From Nymphaea colorata (taxonomy: Eukaryota > Streptophyta > Magnoliopsida > Nymphaeales > Nymphaeaceae): 64,000 nt of DNA. Of this stretch, positions 14,201 to 26,157 are shown one piece after another (the first letter of the stretch is position 1; each line of letters begins with the position of its first letter). Location of the stretch: positions 8,561,001-8,625,000 of the forward strand of contig NC_045148.1 in assembly GCF_008831285.2 (NCBI RefSeq), given 5' to 3'. A program made the position numbers and the translations under genes. A model generated the notes under the pieces. It did not search any database. It was given only the letters and a program-made list of their open reading frames with translations, and had not been told where the DNA came from.

Positions 14201-14830
14201 GATGTCATCTGCTCTTTTCTCTCAATGCCTTCTGACATCAAGATGGCATCAACTGCCAATCTGACCTGACACCATAAGCATTCAAATATTAGGGATGCAC
14301 TTGCACTTCACACCAGCCAGTAAACTGGCCCTAACAAGAAACTTTCTCTAGGAAAATTTTTTTGCCACAAAACTTTTCTCGAGCTACTTCCTGCGAGAAA
14401 TAAAGTATTCATATAACAAAATTGTTCCTTTGCACTTATATGGCGTGTTGATGAAAAATAGAAAGCTGAAGGTAGAACCTTCTCAGGCAGCTCGACAGAT
14501 GGGAATGGAAGTTCCACATATGTTGGCAGCACAACAATCTTATGAGTTGCTTCGTACTCCAGCTCTTGGCTTTCGAAACCTCCATCAACACCTGCATCCA
14601 CATTAACAATGTAAAGATACTAGCTAGCATATGGTAAGCCACTAAACCTTAAATTTGAACAAGTAAAACATGTACACCTTTTTGACTTGAAAGTTTAAAT
14701 CAACTCTCAACAAAAATTGTAACACACTATCAGCATTCAATACATACATACATACATATACTGATATACATATACATTTACATTTTACATACACACACCC
14801 ATGTATATATAATATATATTAATATATATT

Positions 14831-14863
<33 letters not shown>

Positions 14864-15179
14864 GCAATTTGTGTAAGGAATTTCTTTAATGGGTTATAGA
14901 ATTTCCTCCTACAGATCCTGCAAAAGAGATGTGGGTACTGCTGCGTGAACGCCAAATGCTAGATACCTCACGTGTAGGATTGTTGAAGTGGTTCAAGATA
15001 TTGTCATAGAGAAAACAAATTGTGAAAGTACATGAAAAGAATTGTAATATAAACTCGAATAGGTGGTGTATTAGCAAACAATGAGCATATAGGTCTATGA
15101 CACGTTGCTACTTGCTACCAAAATCCAAGATACTGGGATTGGATATATATATATATACACATATATGTATGTGTGTGTG

Positions 15180-15252
<73 letters not shown>

Positions 15253-15399
15253 GTTCAAGATATTGTCATGGAGAAAACAAATTGTGAAAGTACATGAAAA
15301 GAATTGTAATATAAACTCGAATAGGTGGTGTATTAGCAAACAATGAGCATCTAGGTCTATGACACGTTGCTACTTGCTACCAAAATCCAAGATACTGGG

Positions 15400-15465
<66 letters not shown>

Positions 15466-15479
15466 TGTATGTGTGCGTG

Positions 15480-15565
<86 letters not shown>

Positions 15566-17016
15566 GAAAGAGAGATATGAGTACGACCATCTCAGCTTTT
15601 TAAGTTTTAAGTTGCAACTCATCTACAAACCCTTAGATGGCTTCATTCGGCAGATCATGTCTCCATATTTTCAAAAATAGATAGTCAAAAAACTCCTTTT
15701 GAAAAAGTGGACATCTAAACCGTTAGTGGACCAGTTAAAGTGAATCACCAGTCACTGCATATTTGTGTATATACCTTGTGCACTGCTCTATTCAACTCGC
15801 TATGCATCTGAAGCACCCATAGGCTAATGCAAATAAATTTAAAAAAAAAATACAGAAACTTCAAGGAATTAGAAGAATGAGTACTATGGTGCCTTAGCAG
15901 AGCAAAAAAGGCAACTCTAAACAATACATCGACATTACTATGCTCCAATAGGGGAGAAAAGTTTGTGCTGGTGTCGGCAAAAATACCTTATTTATACATC
16001 GCTACCTCATTGTTTTTTTACTTATTTACAGATAGAGTGCCCCTTAAAGTTTAAAATTTACAATGTTGGTGGCCCTTAGCCAGAAATTTCTGGCTCCGCT
16101 ACTGCTATGCTCCTACTACTGCATTAGCATTTAGGACATTCATCTAATGACGCAAACAAAGAACTAGAAGAACCTACAAAAAACAGTAGAAGCTGAGTAA
16201 CCATGCCATCTAAGATATTATAAAATCAAAAAAAGAACGTCGGTAGATGACAAAAGCATTTCAATCAGCTAGAAGGATGACGATTGAACAAGTATGGTAA
16301 TGCATATAACTTCAACGAAAGCAATGCCGCTATGTCGCGATCGAACAAAATGCTAGAAAATCATTTCTTTCTCAAAAGAACACTTATATGGCTACAATAA
16401 TTACTTATGGTGCAATCATCAGAACAGCATCAAACAAAAAAGCAGAATACCAGAAATTAAAGCAAATGCTCATCGTATAACAATTTACACTGAATACCCC
16501 GCTTAGCTTTCAACAGATAAACCAATAACCAAAATTTCCCAACGAATTAATCAGAACTTGATAAAAAAAAAAAATAAGCAAGAACGAACTTAAGAAAGAA
16601 ACAAAGAGAAAAAAGAAATACCAATGGCAAGTAAAGTGGGTTTCTTTAGCGGCCGGTCCTCCGGGACTGACTTCCTAGTCTCCTTTATGTGTAGATAAAC
16701 TGGATTCCCCGTCTTCTCGTAATTCCACTCGACATAGTCCTTCCCAAAAGCTAAAAACGTACTCATATCGATATAAAGCCCTCCTTCCGACCTCTGAAAG
16801 CCCCGCGGAAACGCAAAACCCCATCAAATTCCAGCAAACGAATCAAGAAAGAAGGCAAAAGGAAAGGCAACCGATGCAAACAATTAGAAACAAAAAAAAT
16901 TCCTTGATCGATAGACGAACCGGGGTGTCGAAGGAAACGCAGCACTCTTGCTTATAAATGCGATTCGACGGCTCGGGAATCCGAACGCGGGAAAGGTGGG
17001 AGCGAAGGAGCTCCAT
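2206..17016 (-). CDS. UBP14: Ubiquitin-specific protease UBP14/USP5 (isopeptidase T) homologue, N-terminal 360 codons
   Basis: The family disassembles free polyubiquitin chains in the cytosol and nucleus. Exons (minus strand): 17016-16921, 16793-16622, 14591-14479, 14265-13929, 3794-3700, 2678-2545, 2453-2397, 2283-2206. All have GT-AG borders and the phases fit. The product starts [16 protein letters not shown], the conserved plant start. A zinc-finger UBP domain sits at about 178-235, with C180, C183, C200 and H213 in the usual spacing. Exon 6 gives the conserved [13 protein letters not shown] block and [12 protein letters not shown]; exon 7 completes the [10 protein letters not shown] cysteine box, so catalytic Cys is residue 317 by my count. 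Plant UBP14 is near 800 residues; the rest, with the His box and UBA domains, is left of the window. Intron 4 is 10,134 bp. No stop or shift occurs in the exons, so the gene looks functional. Confidence 0.95.
4333..4579 (+). repeat. 5' LTR of the intron-4 copia element
   Basis: It begins TGTTAAGTCTGACATGTTGG and shares long blocks with 12801-13034, such as GTCTGACATGTTGGACTTGG, AATGTATTTTAT and AATCTTTTA. The end is set where similarity stops, just before the primer site. The two copies are clearly diverged, so the insertion is old. Confidence 0.75.
4580..4592 (+). promoter_or_regulatory. Primer binding site (initiator Met-tRNA type)
   Basis: TGGTATCAAGGCC directly after the 5' LTR differs slightly from the common copia primer site TGGTATCAGAGCC, whose 3' end pairs with initiator methionine tRNA. 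Confidence 0.65.
5740..8150 (+). pseudogene. Copia gag, protease and integrase remnants
   Basis: About 5860-6010 reads as a gag core ([13 protein letters not shown], then [15 protein letters not shown]). Around 6366 a protease-like LDYGA stands where LDSGA is expected. At 7178-7210 [10 protein letters not shown] is the pre-integrase box. At 7290-7400 there are a CPSC zinc-finger remnant and a PFDI..NVW block that corresponds to the integrase start. At 7441-7740 the core ([25 protein letters not shown]) is still recognisable. At about 7855 GCVCYV is the C-terminal integrase region. There are many stops and shifts. The 6600-6950 part is AT-rich and unreadable. Confidence 0.7.
8230..10197 (+). 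mobile_element. hAT element 1 (5' end not found)
   Basis: It carries the transposase at 8344-9839. The 3' terminus is TTTTACAACATTG at 10185-10197, preceded by subterminal motifs related to GTATCG/CGATAC between 10108 and 10180. The 5' end is only bounded: copia integrase sequence is still readable to about 8000-8150, so the element starts after that. I found no matching CAATGTTGTA terminus there, so the 5' end may be truncated. Confidence 0.65.
8344..9839 (+). pseudogene. hAT-superfamily transposase (DUF659 plus C-terminal dimerisation domain), broken
   Basis: Segments in order: [20 protein letters not shown] and [10 protein letters not shown] at 8425-8510 (DUF659 start); [13 protein letters not shown] near 8800; [20 protein letters not shown] at 8875-8935; [15 protein letters not shown] at 9136-9180; then [20 protein letters not shown] and [20 protein letters not shown] at 9275-9400, which is the hAT dimerisation motif. 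Two old introns are visible, one ending at about 9270 and one at 9472-9563. The last exon (9564-9839) ends in an acidic tail ([14 protein letters not shown]). Stops at 8535-8870 disable it. It lies inside the copia element. Confidence 0.85.
10180..10223. repeat. Hairpin formed by two hAT ends around one 8-bp target
   Basis: Arms 10180-10197 and 10206-10223 are inverted copies (17 of 18 match) separated by GGTCAGGA. Each arm is a hAT terminus (CAATGTTGTAAAA read inward). The 8-bp spacer has the length of a hAT target duplication, and GGTCAGGG recurs at 11059-11066. Confidence 0.8.
10206..11058 (-). mobile_element. hAT element 2, non-autonomous, 853 bp, with terminal repeats and 8-bp target duplication
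   Basis: Ends are CAATGTTGTA at 10206 and TACAACACTG at 11058, inverted with one mismatch. Flanks are GGTCAGGA (10198-10205) and GGTCAGGG (11059-11066), an 8-bp duplication with one change, as hAT elements make. Inside, read on the minus strand, only the acidic tail of a transposase survives (stop at 10633-10635, preceded by runs of GAA/GAT/GAG codons, ending ..YDEDYE), matching the tail of element 1. Both ends carry repeated GTATCG/CGATAC subterminal motifs (10206-10290 and 10925-11050). Three copies of AATCGATGATTT lie at about 10762-10818. Confidence 0.8.
11214..12780 (+). pseudogene. Copia reverse transcriptase and RNase H remnant
   Basis: [15 protein letters not shown] at about 11488-11530 is the conserved copia RT start. 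GSKWVCK-like and GFTQQ-like pieces follow to about 11700. From 12065 the RNase H side appears ([20 protein letters not shown]), then [18 protein letters not shown] at about 12230 and the terminal [10 protein letters not shown] at about 12440. The tract ACAACTTGAGCGAAGC precedes the 3' LTR as a worn polypurine tract. Stops and shifts are frequent. Confidence 0.75.
11825..12062. repeat. Possible small insertion (MITE-like) inside the copia RT
   Basis: The tract from GGCTGTGTTTGATAGTGTCAG to about 12060 has no copia coding similarity, while RT is readable before it and RNase H after it. The opening resembles the GGCTGTTTGG-type starts of plant MITEs. No clear terminal repeat pair was found. Confidence 0.3.
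12801..13034 (+). repeat. 3' LTR of the intron-4 copia element
   Basis: It begins TGTTGAGTCTGACATGTTGG after the worn polypurine tract and pairs with 4333-4579. The end (AATCTTTTAC) is set by where the two copies diverge. Confidence 0.7.
14733..14866. repeat. Compound microsatellite (TACA, AT, CA)
   Basis: Runs of (TACA)n, AT and about 13 CA units lie in UBP14 intron 2. They form no gene. Confidence 0.85.
14988..15566. repeat. Two-copy tandem repeat, 262-bp period, with compound microsatellites
   Basis: Copy 1 (14988-15249) and copy 2 (from 15250) both start GTGGTTCAAGATATTGTCAT. They share a nearly identical 140-bp unique part and the same order of TA, CT and TA runs; the TA tract at 15403-15457 is longer in copy 2. 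The block lies in UBP14 intron 2 (14592-16621). The open frames here are only dipeptide repeats. Confidence 0.9.
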
Positions 17017-18369
17017 AGCGACAGGGAGGGGGGGAGCGGGTTTACTTGCAGAGAGAGCAAACCAGGAATGGAGAAAGGAAGAAGAAAGGGGTGAACAAGA
17101 AGGTGGGGGCGAACAGGTCGCCCCTGCTGTTTAATACTCTTCCTGTTTCTCTCCCTTTTTCTTTGCGTGTTGTGGGGTGCGAGGGACCCTGCGGCTTACC
17201 GCGCTCCTGAAACCCCAACATGTTTCAAGCGACCTTGTTCGAGAGTACGGGTCAATAAGAGACGCGCTCCGACCCGTAGTACTATTTCCCTTTTTAGTAA
17301 AAAGCAACCTCGTCCTGCCTTGACTGGAGCACGTTTGATTGCGGAGAAAATGTTTCAGATCTTCAATGGAACATAATGCAAAAAGCCAAACATATAATGT
17401 GTCAGAACTTATATACAAAGTATCAGCAACTTTTTTGCTTGTTTGTTACTGGAGCAATCAAACATATCCTAAATTTTTGAGCTATAAACTTTTTTTTTCA
17501 TGGGCACTAAGTATATACTTAACAAAAATTCAATTGGTTGTAAGGCAATGACCCAGGTCTCGCGGGGCTTTTATATAACTGCGCGTAAATCTACCTAAGT
17601 TCAACCATTTAATTTAAGCTTTTAGAGAATGGGCCGCTACGTCTTTCTAATTGAGTATCAGGGATTATGATCAGATCATTTTTTTTTTTTTATGGGAGAA
17701 TCTAGTATGCCTGACTGGGGTAAGCTTTTTCTTAAGGGAGATTAGGTGTTTGGTAGAAGTTGTGATTCCTAGTTGGGAATCTTTTCACTTTCTTGGCTAC
17801 CAAATATCAATTTCCTATGCATTGAATTAATGTTGGACCATAATCAGAAGTTGAATGGCATAGAGGTCCTATTGGAAAGTAATAAAACTGGTCCAGGGTC
17901 CATATATTTTATTGGATCCATGACCCTGCCCAACCAAGTAATAGGATCTACAATGTTGGTCTTGGATCAAGTTGGGATCCAGTTTTTATGAACCCCTTTA
18001 TAGGTCTATTTGTGACTTTTGTAGAAGAATTGATCCTAGAATATGGATATGGATCTGATCTGAATCTCAACTAGAATACGCACCCCTCGCTAGCTTGATA
18101 CGGCAAGGACACATACTTCCCCTTGACTTTCTCCAGAACCGGCCGGAGATTGCACGAATTCTAATTAGTGGTTGCATTTATAGACCACAAATTCTTTTCA
18201 TAACGATCTTAATGGTGTCTGTTTGCCTATGATTAGGTGCTCTCAGTACCGAGAATGCAAATGTAGATCAGTTTCAAGGTGAGGTTTCAAAGTTTCGGAG
18301 CTTCGTTGCTCCAGAAAGAGTATTTTCAGAGACTCATGATAAAATTGGATTGATACAGAGAAGATTTGC

Positions 18370-18553
18370 ATGACCAGGGGTTTTCCCACAAATTTTTCAT
18401 GAGAAGAGCGGAATTGAACTTTTTAAATTTTGACACCAGCTGAAATATTTTTTCCAAAATTTTTATACAGGACAAGTAAAATTTTTTTAAATTTACATCT
18501 AAAGTTTTTTTTTTTTCTTTTAGGTGAAGCCAGGGCCCATGCAGGCTCCACCC
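18370..18553 (-). repeat. GGCGGAG/CTCCGCC short element, copy A
   Basis: The reverse strand reads GTGGAGCCTGCATGGGCCCTGGCTTCACC, then an AT-rich core with ATTTTACTTGT, TATAAAAATTTTGGAAAA and GTCAAAATTTAAAAAGTT, ending ATGAAAAATTTGTGGG. Block order is the same as at 22513-22705 and 49193-49383. Confidence 0.7.
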
Positions 18554-19707
18554 TTGTGCATGACCCCTCGGCAAGGATGGCATAAAGGCACCGGAAAGAG
18601 CAGGTAGATGACCATTGATCGCCAGAATGTGTGGCAGAATTCGGACAGCATTAGGCGCTCAAATGTGTGCAGATTAACCTAGATTGATCAAGGATGTCCC
18701 GTTTTAGAACCAAATTATGTGTACTAGGGTGCACCATACACAGTCCCGGGTGCATGACATGTTTCTGCCCGACCTACTCAAGGGGTAGGTGTCAAGCACA
18801 TGGACCTGTTAAACGGTGCACAGGTCTGTGCGTATAACCAGTTCCGAGAATCAAAATAATCTTCGGTACAATCTTTTATACATATAATCCAGTTAAATGC
18901 TATTTATTTCAGTTGTTTTTTCTTCTTGGTCCACTCACAAGGGGTACATGTCATGCACATGGGCCTGTGCGCATTATATGTATATAAGAAGCTTCGAAAA
19001 TCAATATGTCTCTGGTACAATTTGTATGTAAAATCCAGTTTAATGCTATTTCCCCATTTGTTGTAACTCAAACTAATGAAATTATAGACATTTTGGTGAA
19101 CAACAAAGAGAACCACTCTCTGCTCTGCTCTTTTATGGCAAGGATGTTATTCACAAGCTCAGAAATTTGACAATAGAAATACGGGTTTATATATATTACC
19201 AGATGAAGCTATCGGCTCATTACATAGGCAGCTTTTTCATGTTTTTTTCTATTAATAAAAATAGCAATATCAATGATGATAAAGCCAAGTTTTTTTTATG
19301 TACAGATTAATGACTGTACCTTACATTTTTCTTAATTATCATTAACACAACTGATCAAACCTGAGTGCCAGGAAAGGAACGCCATAGCTAACACCATGCC
19401 AAGTAAAAATCCATGGATCCAAGCTGAGACAGATGAAACCAAAACCAACTATTCACGACCCAGTCGAGGGATGATAATTCATTTGAAATATCAACCAACT
19501 TGCAGCTTTGTTTTTGGTCTCCCACTTCATATTAGAGCCAAGTTAACAGGAGAACATAGATCTATATATATTGGTTTAAGGGGATTCTTGGGAAACTGTT
19601 TTTGTGCGATGACTGCGTATATACTATATATACAAACTAATTACATCGAATCATGAGAAATAACTCCATTCTGAATTCCAAAGCTCCTATATGAGTTCAA
19701 ACCAAAC

Positions 19708-20027
19708 TAGGAATGTACAACGAATGAGCGCAGCTCGAGCTCGGCCGAGCTTTATGAGGCGAGCTCGAGCTTGACTCATTTAAGCTTGTGTCATTTGATT
19801 CATATAATTTTTTTCTTTAAATAAAAAATGAAAACAATACAAAGGGTGTTAAGATTTATAAAAAATTACCAACATGCTCCTAAAGATTAACAAACAAGAA
19901 AGGCTCGAATCCAGTCGAATTTAAACTAGTTGAGCTTGTGAAACTCGAACTCAATTCATTCGTAACTCGAGTTTTAACTCAAGCTCGAGCTTCCGTTTTG
20001 AGTGTACGCCGAGATTGTACATCCCTA
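19708..20027. repeat. TIR element with CTCGAGC-rich arms
   Basis: Ends TAGGAATGTACAA and TTGTACATCCCTA are inverted with one mismatch. The arms are rich in GAGCTCGAGCTCG-like sequence and the centre is AT-rich. It is about 320 bp with no coding capacity, so it is probably a non-autonomous DNA element. Confidence 0.65.
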
Positions 20028-22142
20028 TACCAAGCTGCAGTAGATGGCATATATAACTTGTTCCAAAGAGGGCCAAAACTTGTCCAAGTCCTGAGCTTCA
20101 AGTTGAATGATATTACTGGAGAATTTAGCATAATCTAGGGCCCTCTCCCCAATCAGATCTTCAAAATTAGAAAAGATATGGAAGTGATATGTGGGGAAAA
20201 GTTTCAGATTGGTTCCATAGAAGATATGGTTATTGGCGAGCTCCTGTAGCTTAAACTAAGTGAAAATTAAAAGCTAGGGTTTAGAGAGAGAGAGAGAGAG
20301 AAAGAATGAGGATTGATGTAGCTAATCCCATGCATTTGTTATAGCTATTGGTAAGTCCATCCACCTTTTCCTTAAACATTACAGTTTTCTATTTAATGCT
20401 TGGGAAACTTTTTCTTGTGCAAGTGAAATTACAACACCCCTGTTAAGAAGAAAGAGGAGTGAGAGATCTTTCGCCATTGATTTGTTATAGCTATGGACGC
20501 CTCTTGTTTCAGGTGAATGGGAAGATCCACCACCCGTTGAAGGCCGAAGCCTCCAGTCAACCCATTCTCCCTCTAGTGTACATGACATGTTTTCGGTGCT
20601 TCTAGGTGCCACTTCACCACCCTTCAAGTTGCAGTGTGTCGGCAGCTCCCTTTTTGCAGCACAGAGAGTTGACACTTTGGGGATTCAAAACAGAGGCTCG
20701 CTACCTACCAACTTTTGTCTCATTCGTTGCGCCAACTCCCTGAGGATAAGTCCATTCCCCTTTTTTAATCATTATAATATTCTATTTAATGCTAAATTTG
20801 TTAAATGGACGCTTGTTCTTGTTCCAACGTAATGACATAAATATTTAACATTAAGAGCACCATTGACATGTGGCACCATTGGAAAAGTCCATCCATGTTT
20901 TTCTAAATCATTTTAAATTTGTTCTTCTCTTGCAAAAATTATTTTTTTAATTCTAATGAAATCGGCATAAGTACATATATCAACATGAGATTCTTTCTAT
21001 TTACGTAAGAGCTCAGACTCAAGTCTCTTTTAAGGTGGAAGAAACTAAAATTCAAACATCTCACTCCATATTTTGGCAAGGATGAACTACCAAACACTCT
21101 ATCTCCCGAATGGGGTTGGTAACCTATGAGGCAGAGGCTGGTAGGTGAGCAGCTTTTATTTAGATGTCTCATTAGTTTCCTGTATTATAAAGTTGAAAAC
21201 AGAGGACACCGACATATAAGTTGAAGCATAGTAGAGACATCATCAAAAAATGTCTGGTACTCTAAAGGAGATGCGGCAAAAGGTGGGGATCTTATGATAA
21301 AATACTTCTCCTGCTCACGTAAAAGCTAGCGAAAATTTCTAAATTTTGGATGTTGACGGATTGGGTTTGGTTTGGTCTGGACTTCTTTTTGCGTCTGACT
21401 TAGTCCCATCTATACTATGTGGTCCGTAGTCAGATTCATACTTTCAAGTTTTGTTGAAACTGGACTTGGTCTATTAAATTCAGATCTGACTTTTCCATGT
21501 GAACAAAATAAAATGGATCGGATTCATGGGTTCAAAGTCGGAGACAAAACCGCTATACTGAAGTCAGAGTCAGTTCCTAATTGAATCCTGTTGTGTTTAC
21601 CAGATCTAAATGTTGGGGTTTGGTATTAGGTGAACCCGATCCATTGAGAACCGTAGCTCAAACCACCTCGGCATAGTATTGGCAATAAAAAAATTAACGA
21701 AAAAAGGAACCTTAACAAACACACAAATGCTTTTTAGACCAAGTCTTCTTGCTGCATGAGTGTTGTTTCCTTAGGGAAAATCAAATAATAATACACCAAT
21801 GCACTAGATGGCTAAACGTGTTTGGGTAAGAATAATACTGCGACGGTTGATCTTACGAAAAAAAACCAAGAATTAAAAAATGGAAAGGAAACAAGTGCCT
21901 TAATGGACAAGGTAAGATATAGAACAATCTTGTCAAAGGGACGATCACCAAACCCAGTCAGTTGCTTAATCTTTTCTCACGTATAGAAAAATACCTAACA
22001 TCACCTTTATATGCATCTCACATCGCTATTGGGACAACGATTTCATGATAATGACATAAGGATGATCCATACTCGTAAAACTAAGACTTAATCAAAAATT
22101 TTTTGTTATTCATTTAATTAAGTGGGATACTTTCACACTTAG

Positions 22143-22330
22143 GGGGCGTTTGACTGGTGTTCAATCAAAATTCTACTTCAAAATGGAATTGAAATTTTCA
22201 TTCCAATTCCATCCAATTCTAATTTGCAAGTGTTTGATAACTTAGAATTTTCATTCCAGAATGGAATACTCCTTGTAATTGAAATGAAATTAAATCAAGA
22301 TTAAACCAAAATTAACCCGACCAATTGAGA
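22143..22330. repeat. Possible MITE
   Basis: It begins GGGGGCGTTTGACTGGTGTTC and contains repeated imperfect inverted ATGGAATTGAAATTTTCATTCCAATTCCAT blocks, given here only as a pattern of GGAAT and ATTCC arms. The right end is unclear. Confidence 0.35.
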
Positions 22331-22512
22331 ATCGCAGCTCAAACACACAAAATAAATCAAGATTAAACAAATCAATTTTTCTATCTACTTTTTTAAGGTA
22401 CGCCTGCCCTAGTTTCTCTCTGTTTGCCTGTGCTTGAGCTTGTCTTCGCAACTTGAGTGCAGAAGAGTCTTTCAATGCTTGCTAGCCGGACTTTCCTATA
22501 AAAAATAAAATA

Positions 22513-22705
22513 GGTGGCGGAGTCAAGGGGGGTGCTCGCATGGGCCTTGGTCCCACATTAATTATTTTTAAAAAAATTACATGTCAATTTTAGAAAATTT
22601 TACTTGTGCAATATAAAAATTTTGAAAAATGATATTACCGCCATTGTCAAAATTTAGAAACTTTAATTCGATCATTCTCATGAAAATTTTTTGGCTCTGC
22701 CCCTG
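22513..22705 (+). repeat. GGCGGAG/CTCCGCC short element, copy B
   Basis: It runs from GGTGGCGGAGTCAAGG through an AT-rich core to TTTTTTGGCTCTGCCCC. It is the same family as 18370 and 49193. No coding capacity. Confidence 0.7.
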
Positions 22706-24818
22706 TAGGTTAGTATCAATGGGAATCAACTCCTCAGTCCGATCATTATATCATTATATGCTCAAAACCAACCCTCACCTGTTATGCATGACTGCACCTA
22801 CTCGGTCCAACCCATTTCATCTGTAACAAGGAAAAAAAAAAAAAGCAGACTCTCGTGTTTGCTCTCCAAAGGAAGGAGGAAGAGAAAGAAAGAGGTTACC
22901 AACCTGAGCTTGAGAAATTAGCAGGTATTATGTACAACAATGACAATGACAATCCTTGTTGAGATGTTAACTGCGATCGTCTGAACTCCTTCAAGAGTCT
23001 TCAAGGTCCTTTGAATGATTATATTGGGGTTTCTGAAGGATAGCAACACTTCAAAGTAGCTTTCCTGAATCTCCCCTTCCATTCTTCCCAAGCAGAAAAA
23101 GCAAAAAAAATAAACAAATTAATAACGCAACTAAAATAATTAAACAAACCAAAATTGATCTTCGTCGGCAAGAAGCTAGAGGGAATAGCGGGAAGGACTG
23201 AAATGCTATTCTCTGCAACTGAAAAGGTTAATGCAAGAAGGAAAGGCGACATTGTTCTTTGGCAGAAAGCAAACAAGATGGGCTTACTTTTGCTCACAAT
23301 AAACAACTGAAGAAAGAAAAGTGATAAAAAAAATGTGGGTGTTCGTATGCATCCTAATCTTATCGTATTCTGATCAACTTTCTTGCCAACACGGGTATAC
23401 TCCATTGAATAACCCTTTAGTTTTATTCTGCTAACATACTCTCATTCTATCACATCACAGGAGAAAATAGGGTTCGGAACTCCGGCTATCTTCGTGTTCT
23501 ATTCCATCTTTGATTTCTGTAGAGCATCGTTCTCAAACTTAGGGCAATTAAAAACAAATTAATGACATCATATGATAAATCTCTTTTCTCAAAAGCAAGA
23601 AAGCTTTTTATAAATACCAACGACAGGTTCATTAACTTCGGTCCAAGGTATCCTACCTAACCTCCAGAAGTAATTTAACGATAAACAAATATAGAGAGGT
23701 GCCATTAATTATTCAATTTGTTGTAATTTTATGACAATTTATTTTAAAAGCTATATATACGTATGCCTAATAATGAAGACCAATATAAACCAGAATCACA
23801 ATTACATATGTACTTGAAAGTCTCATCTTATATCCATGAATTTTAGTAATAGAAGATCCCCACATGAGAGAATCTCAACTTTATCTCCTCAAATTATTAA
23901 TACAAACATATTGCTGGGATTAGGTTTGAGGATTTTGTCATTTTTGCCGTGCTGCACACAATTTGAACGCGATCTGCGATGCGTTCAGCTGCCTTGCTCG
24001 GTCTACGCATTGACATTAGCAGATGAGAGCATCCATTTTGGAGCAGGCAGAAACCTACAAACTAACAACGCTCGAAGAAAACATACAGTCAGAGATCTTA
24101 TGGCCGGCAAGAGGAATCTGGCAATTAAAAAATAGCAGTTTGTTGCATGCAAGAAATAAAGTTGTTCCTGCAACAGCTTGGGGTGGCGGTTAGACCTTCA
24201 GCCTTGATTTCGAGTGTATGAAAAAAATGGTAACTGATACGCAAGTTGAAGCACAATAAAAAAGTACTTTAAAGTTGGATCTGATCGGTGATGTGAGCTT
24301 GGTACCCATTTTAAGTTTTGTAAATTCTAAAAGAAGATATCAAAGGTTGATTAGATTTACATGTATATGAGCTCTATATGGTAAACTCATAAGGCCAATT
24401 AAAAGACTATCTTTTTCTATATGAGCTCTAAATACTTGATGAGTCCAATTAAGAGGTTGTGGGTGGTGTTGCTTCCTAAGAGAAGAGGAGAGATGAACTC
24501 TGATTCATAATTCCGGCGAGGTGTGGAAATACGAAGCTGCATCTTTTCTCTTTTCCTTTTAGCTTCTCCTTTTTTTCTTTTACTCAAAGTTTAAGATTAT
24601 GGGTTCATGTCTATAGAAACCAAACCAAAGACTCAATACCCATTCATGAACTAGTAAAAGTGCAGGGTTTGAAACTTTAAAGGGTTGTTGGCCAAAGGAA
24701 TATTAAGCCATCATTCAACCAATTTACAAAAACACGAAATTCTAGTTTTAGCAGTTTCCCTTGGCCTAACACCCCCTCAATAAGGCAAGTCCTTGATCCA
24801 GTAGGAGTGCCTCCGGGT

Positions 24819-25153
24819 TAAGCTTGGGCATCGGGTTGGTCTGACTCGATAAAGAGTCGGTTCGAGCAGGTCCGATACCCGCAGGCCTGGCCCTACTCGA
24901 CTCTGAGCCCACCTCTATTAAATTAAAAAAAAACATATATTTTTAATATAAAATAACATGTAAATATATTAATCATAATAAAATACTATAATTATATGTA
25001 AAAATTAATAAAAATATATATTAATTTTTTTTTTATCGAAACGAACTAGGTTCAATCGAATCGACCCCGATAACTTATTGGGTCGGCCTGATTCTTTGTT
25101 TTTTTTTTTTTTTTGCCCGAGGCCGAGTACAAGCTACCAAACGCCCAGCCTTA
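24819..25153. repeat. TIR element (TAAGC..GCCTTA), copy 1
   Basis: The left end TAAGCTTGGGCATCGGG and right end ACGCCCAGCCTTA are inverted relatives. The arms are GC-rich (repeats of GGTC/CGAG type) and the core is AT-rich. Same type as 29540-29823. Confidence 0.6.
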
Positions 25154-26157
25154 CCTTGAGCCCATTAGCTACGTAAACCCAAGATTCTAACATTGAGAAT
25201 AAATGATATTGAAAAAAAGAAAAAAAAAGTTAAACACTTGACGGTATTTTTGTATAATTTCCTATACTACTAGTGAAATTATTTAAATTAAATCTAACCG
25301 TATTTTTGTTACTTTATTAAGAATTTAGTAACAGTTTTACGAAGCCCAAAAAAAAAGGGAACAGTCGGGGAAGTCGACCACGTTTCCGCCGCAACGGGAC
25401 AGGTTCCGACGAAGGTCTTTGTCCTTCCTCGTTCTGTTCTGCAAGGGAAGCGGTAAGAGTGAGTTTCCATAATGACCTCACTATTTTCGATATGACATTC
25501 ACAGGCTGTCATACTTTTTAGGTTTGACAAATCAAGCATCTACGTTGCGGTTTCTCGATTCGCGCCCTGACTTAAATCAGATCTTGTAGCTGATTTCGGA
25601 CTCGACTTTAATTCCATTAATGTTCAGATCCGAATCCACTGATCAAGACCTATCATGTTTTTAAAATTCTATCTCTCTCCAGTTAGAGAGGAAAAGATGA
25701 AAACTCTGAGTACTGAACTGCCATTTTCGAAGTTAAGAGAGGACTTTAATGAAAAATTCATCACGGAGAGCGAGGGCCAGGAAGCCAGGGAAGATGGGTG
25801 GCCCCACCGACTCTTCCCAGCTCGCATTGATGTCGACGACTTTGACTGGCCATGAGTTAAGTTCGGATGTGAGCGGCCGACGAAGAAGAGAAGGGGAGAG
25901 AGGAGCGATCGGCGAGCTTATCGGAGAGCAGGAGAGAGAGAAGCGGACGGAATCTCCGGTGGGAGGAGAGACGCGGCAATGGAGGAGTAGCCGCAGAAGC
26001 GCCACCGAACCCGCCAAGCGCATCGTCTCCCCGAAAAGGGACGAACGCCCAAAGGGATAACCCAACGCAGCAGGGGAGGGACTTCTCCTTGAGGGGGGGA
26101 AGAGCTTACCAGTTACCACCGCGGTGATCAGGTCCTTCTCTTCCTCCCTCGGCGAAG

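Larger units (their letters stand above)
17017..25650. other. Spacer upstream of UBP14: no gene recognised
   Basis: The first 150 bases are the likely UBP14 promoter and leader; I see no clear TATA box. The rest is AT-rich with short frames that have no recognisable motif. It holds the repeat elements listed separately at 18370, 19708, 22143, 22513 and 24819, a (GA) run near 20285, and a diverged internal repetition around 20330-20890 (TGTTATAGCTAT..GTCCAT..CTATTTAATGCT). Confidence 0.6.

Noticed and set aside
15097-15603. Open frames of alternating Tyr-Ile, Ser-Leu and Arg-Glu
   Set aside because: These are translations of AT, CT and GA microsatellites.
23019-23405. 128-codon minus-strand frame with hydrophobic stretches
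   Set aside because: No recognisable domain, no splice context, AT-rich surroundings; not enough to call a gene.
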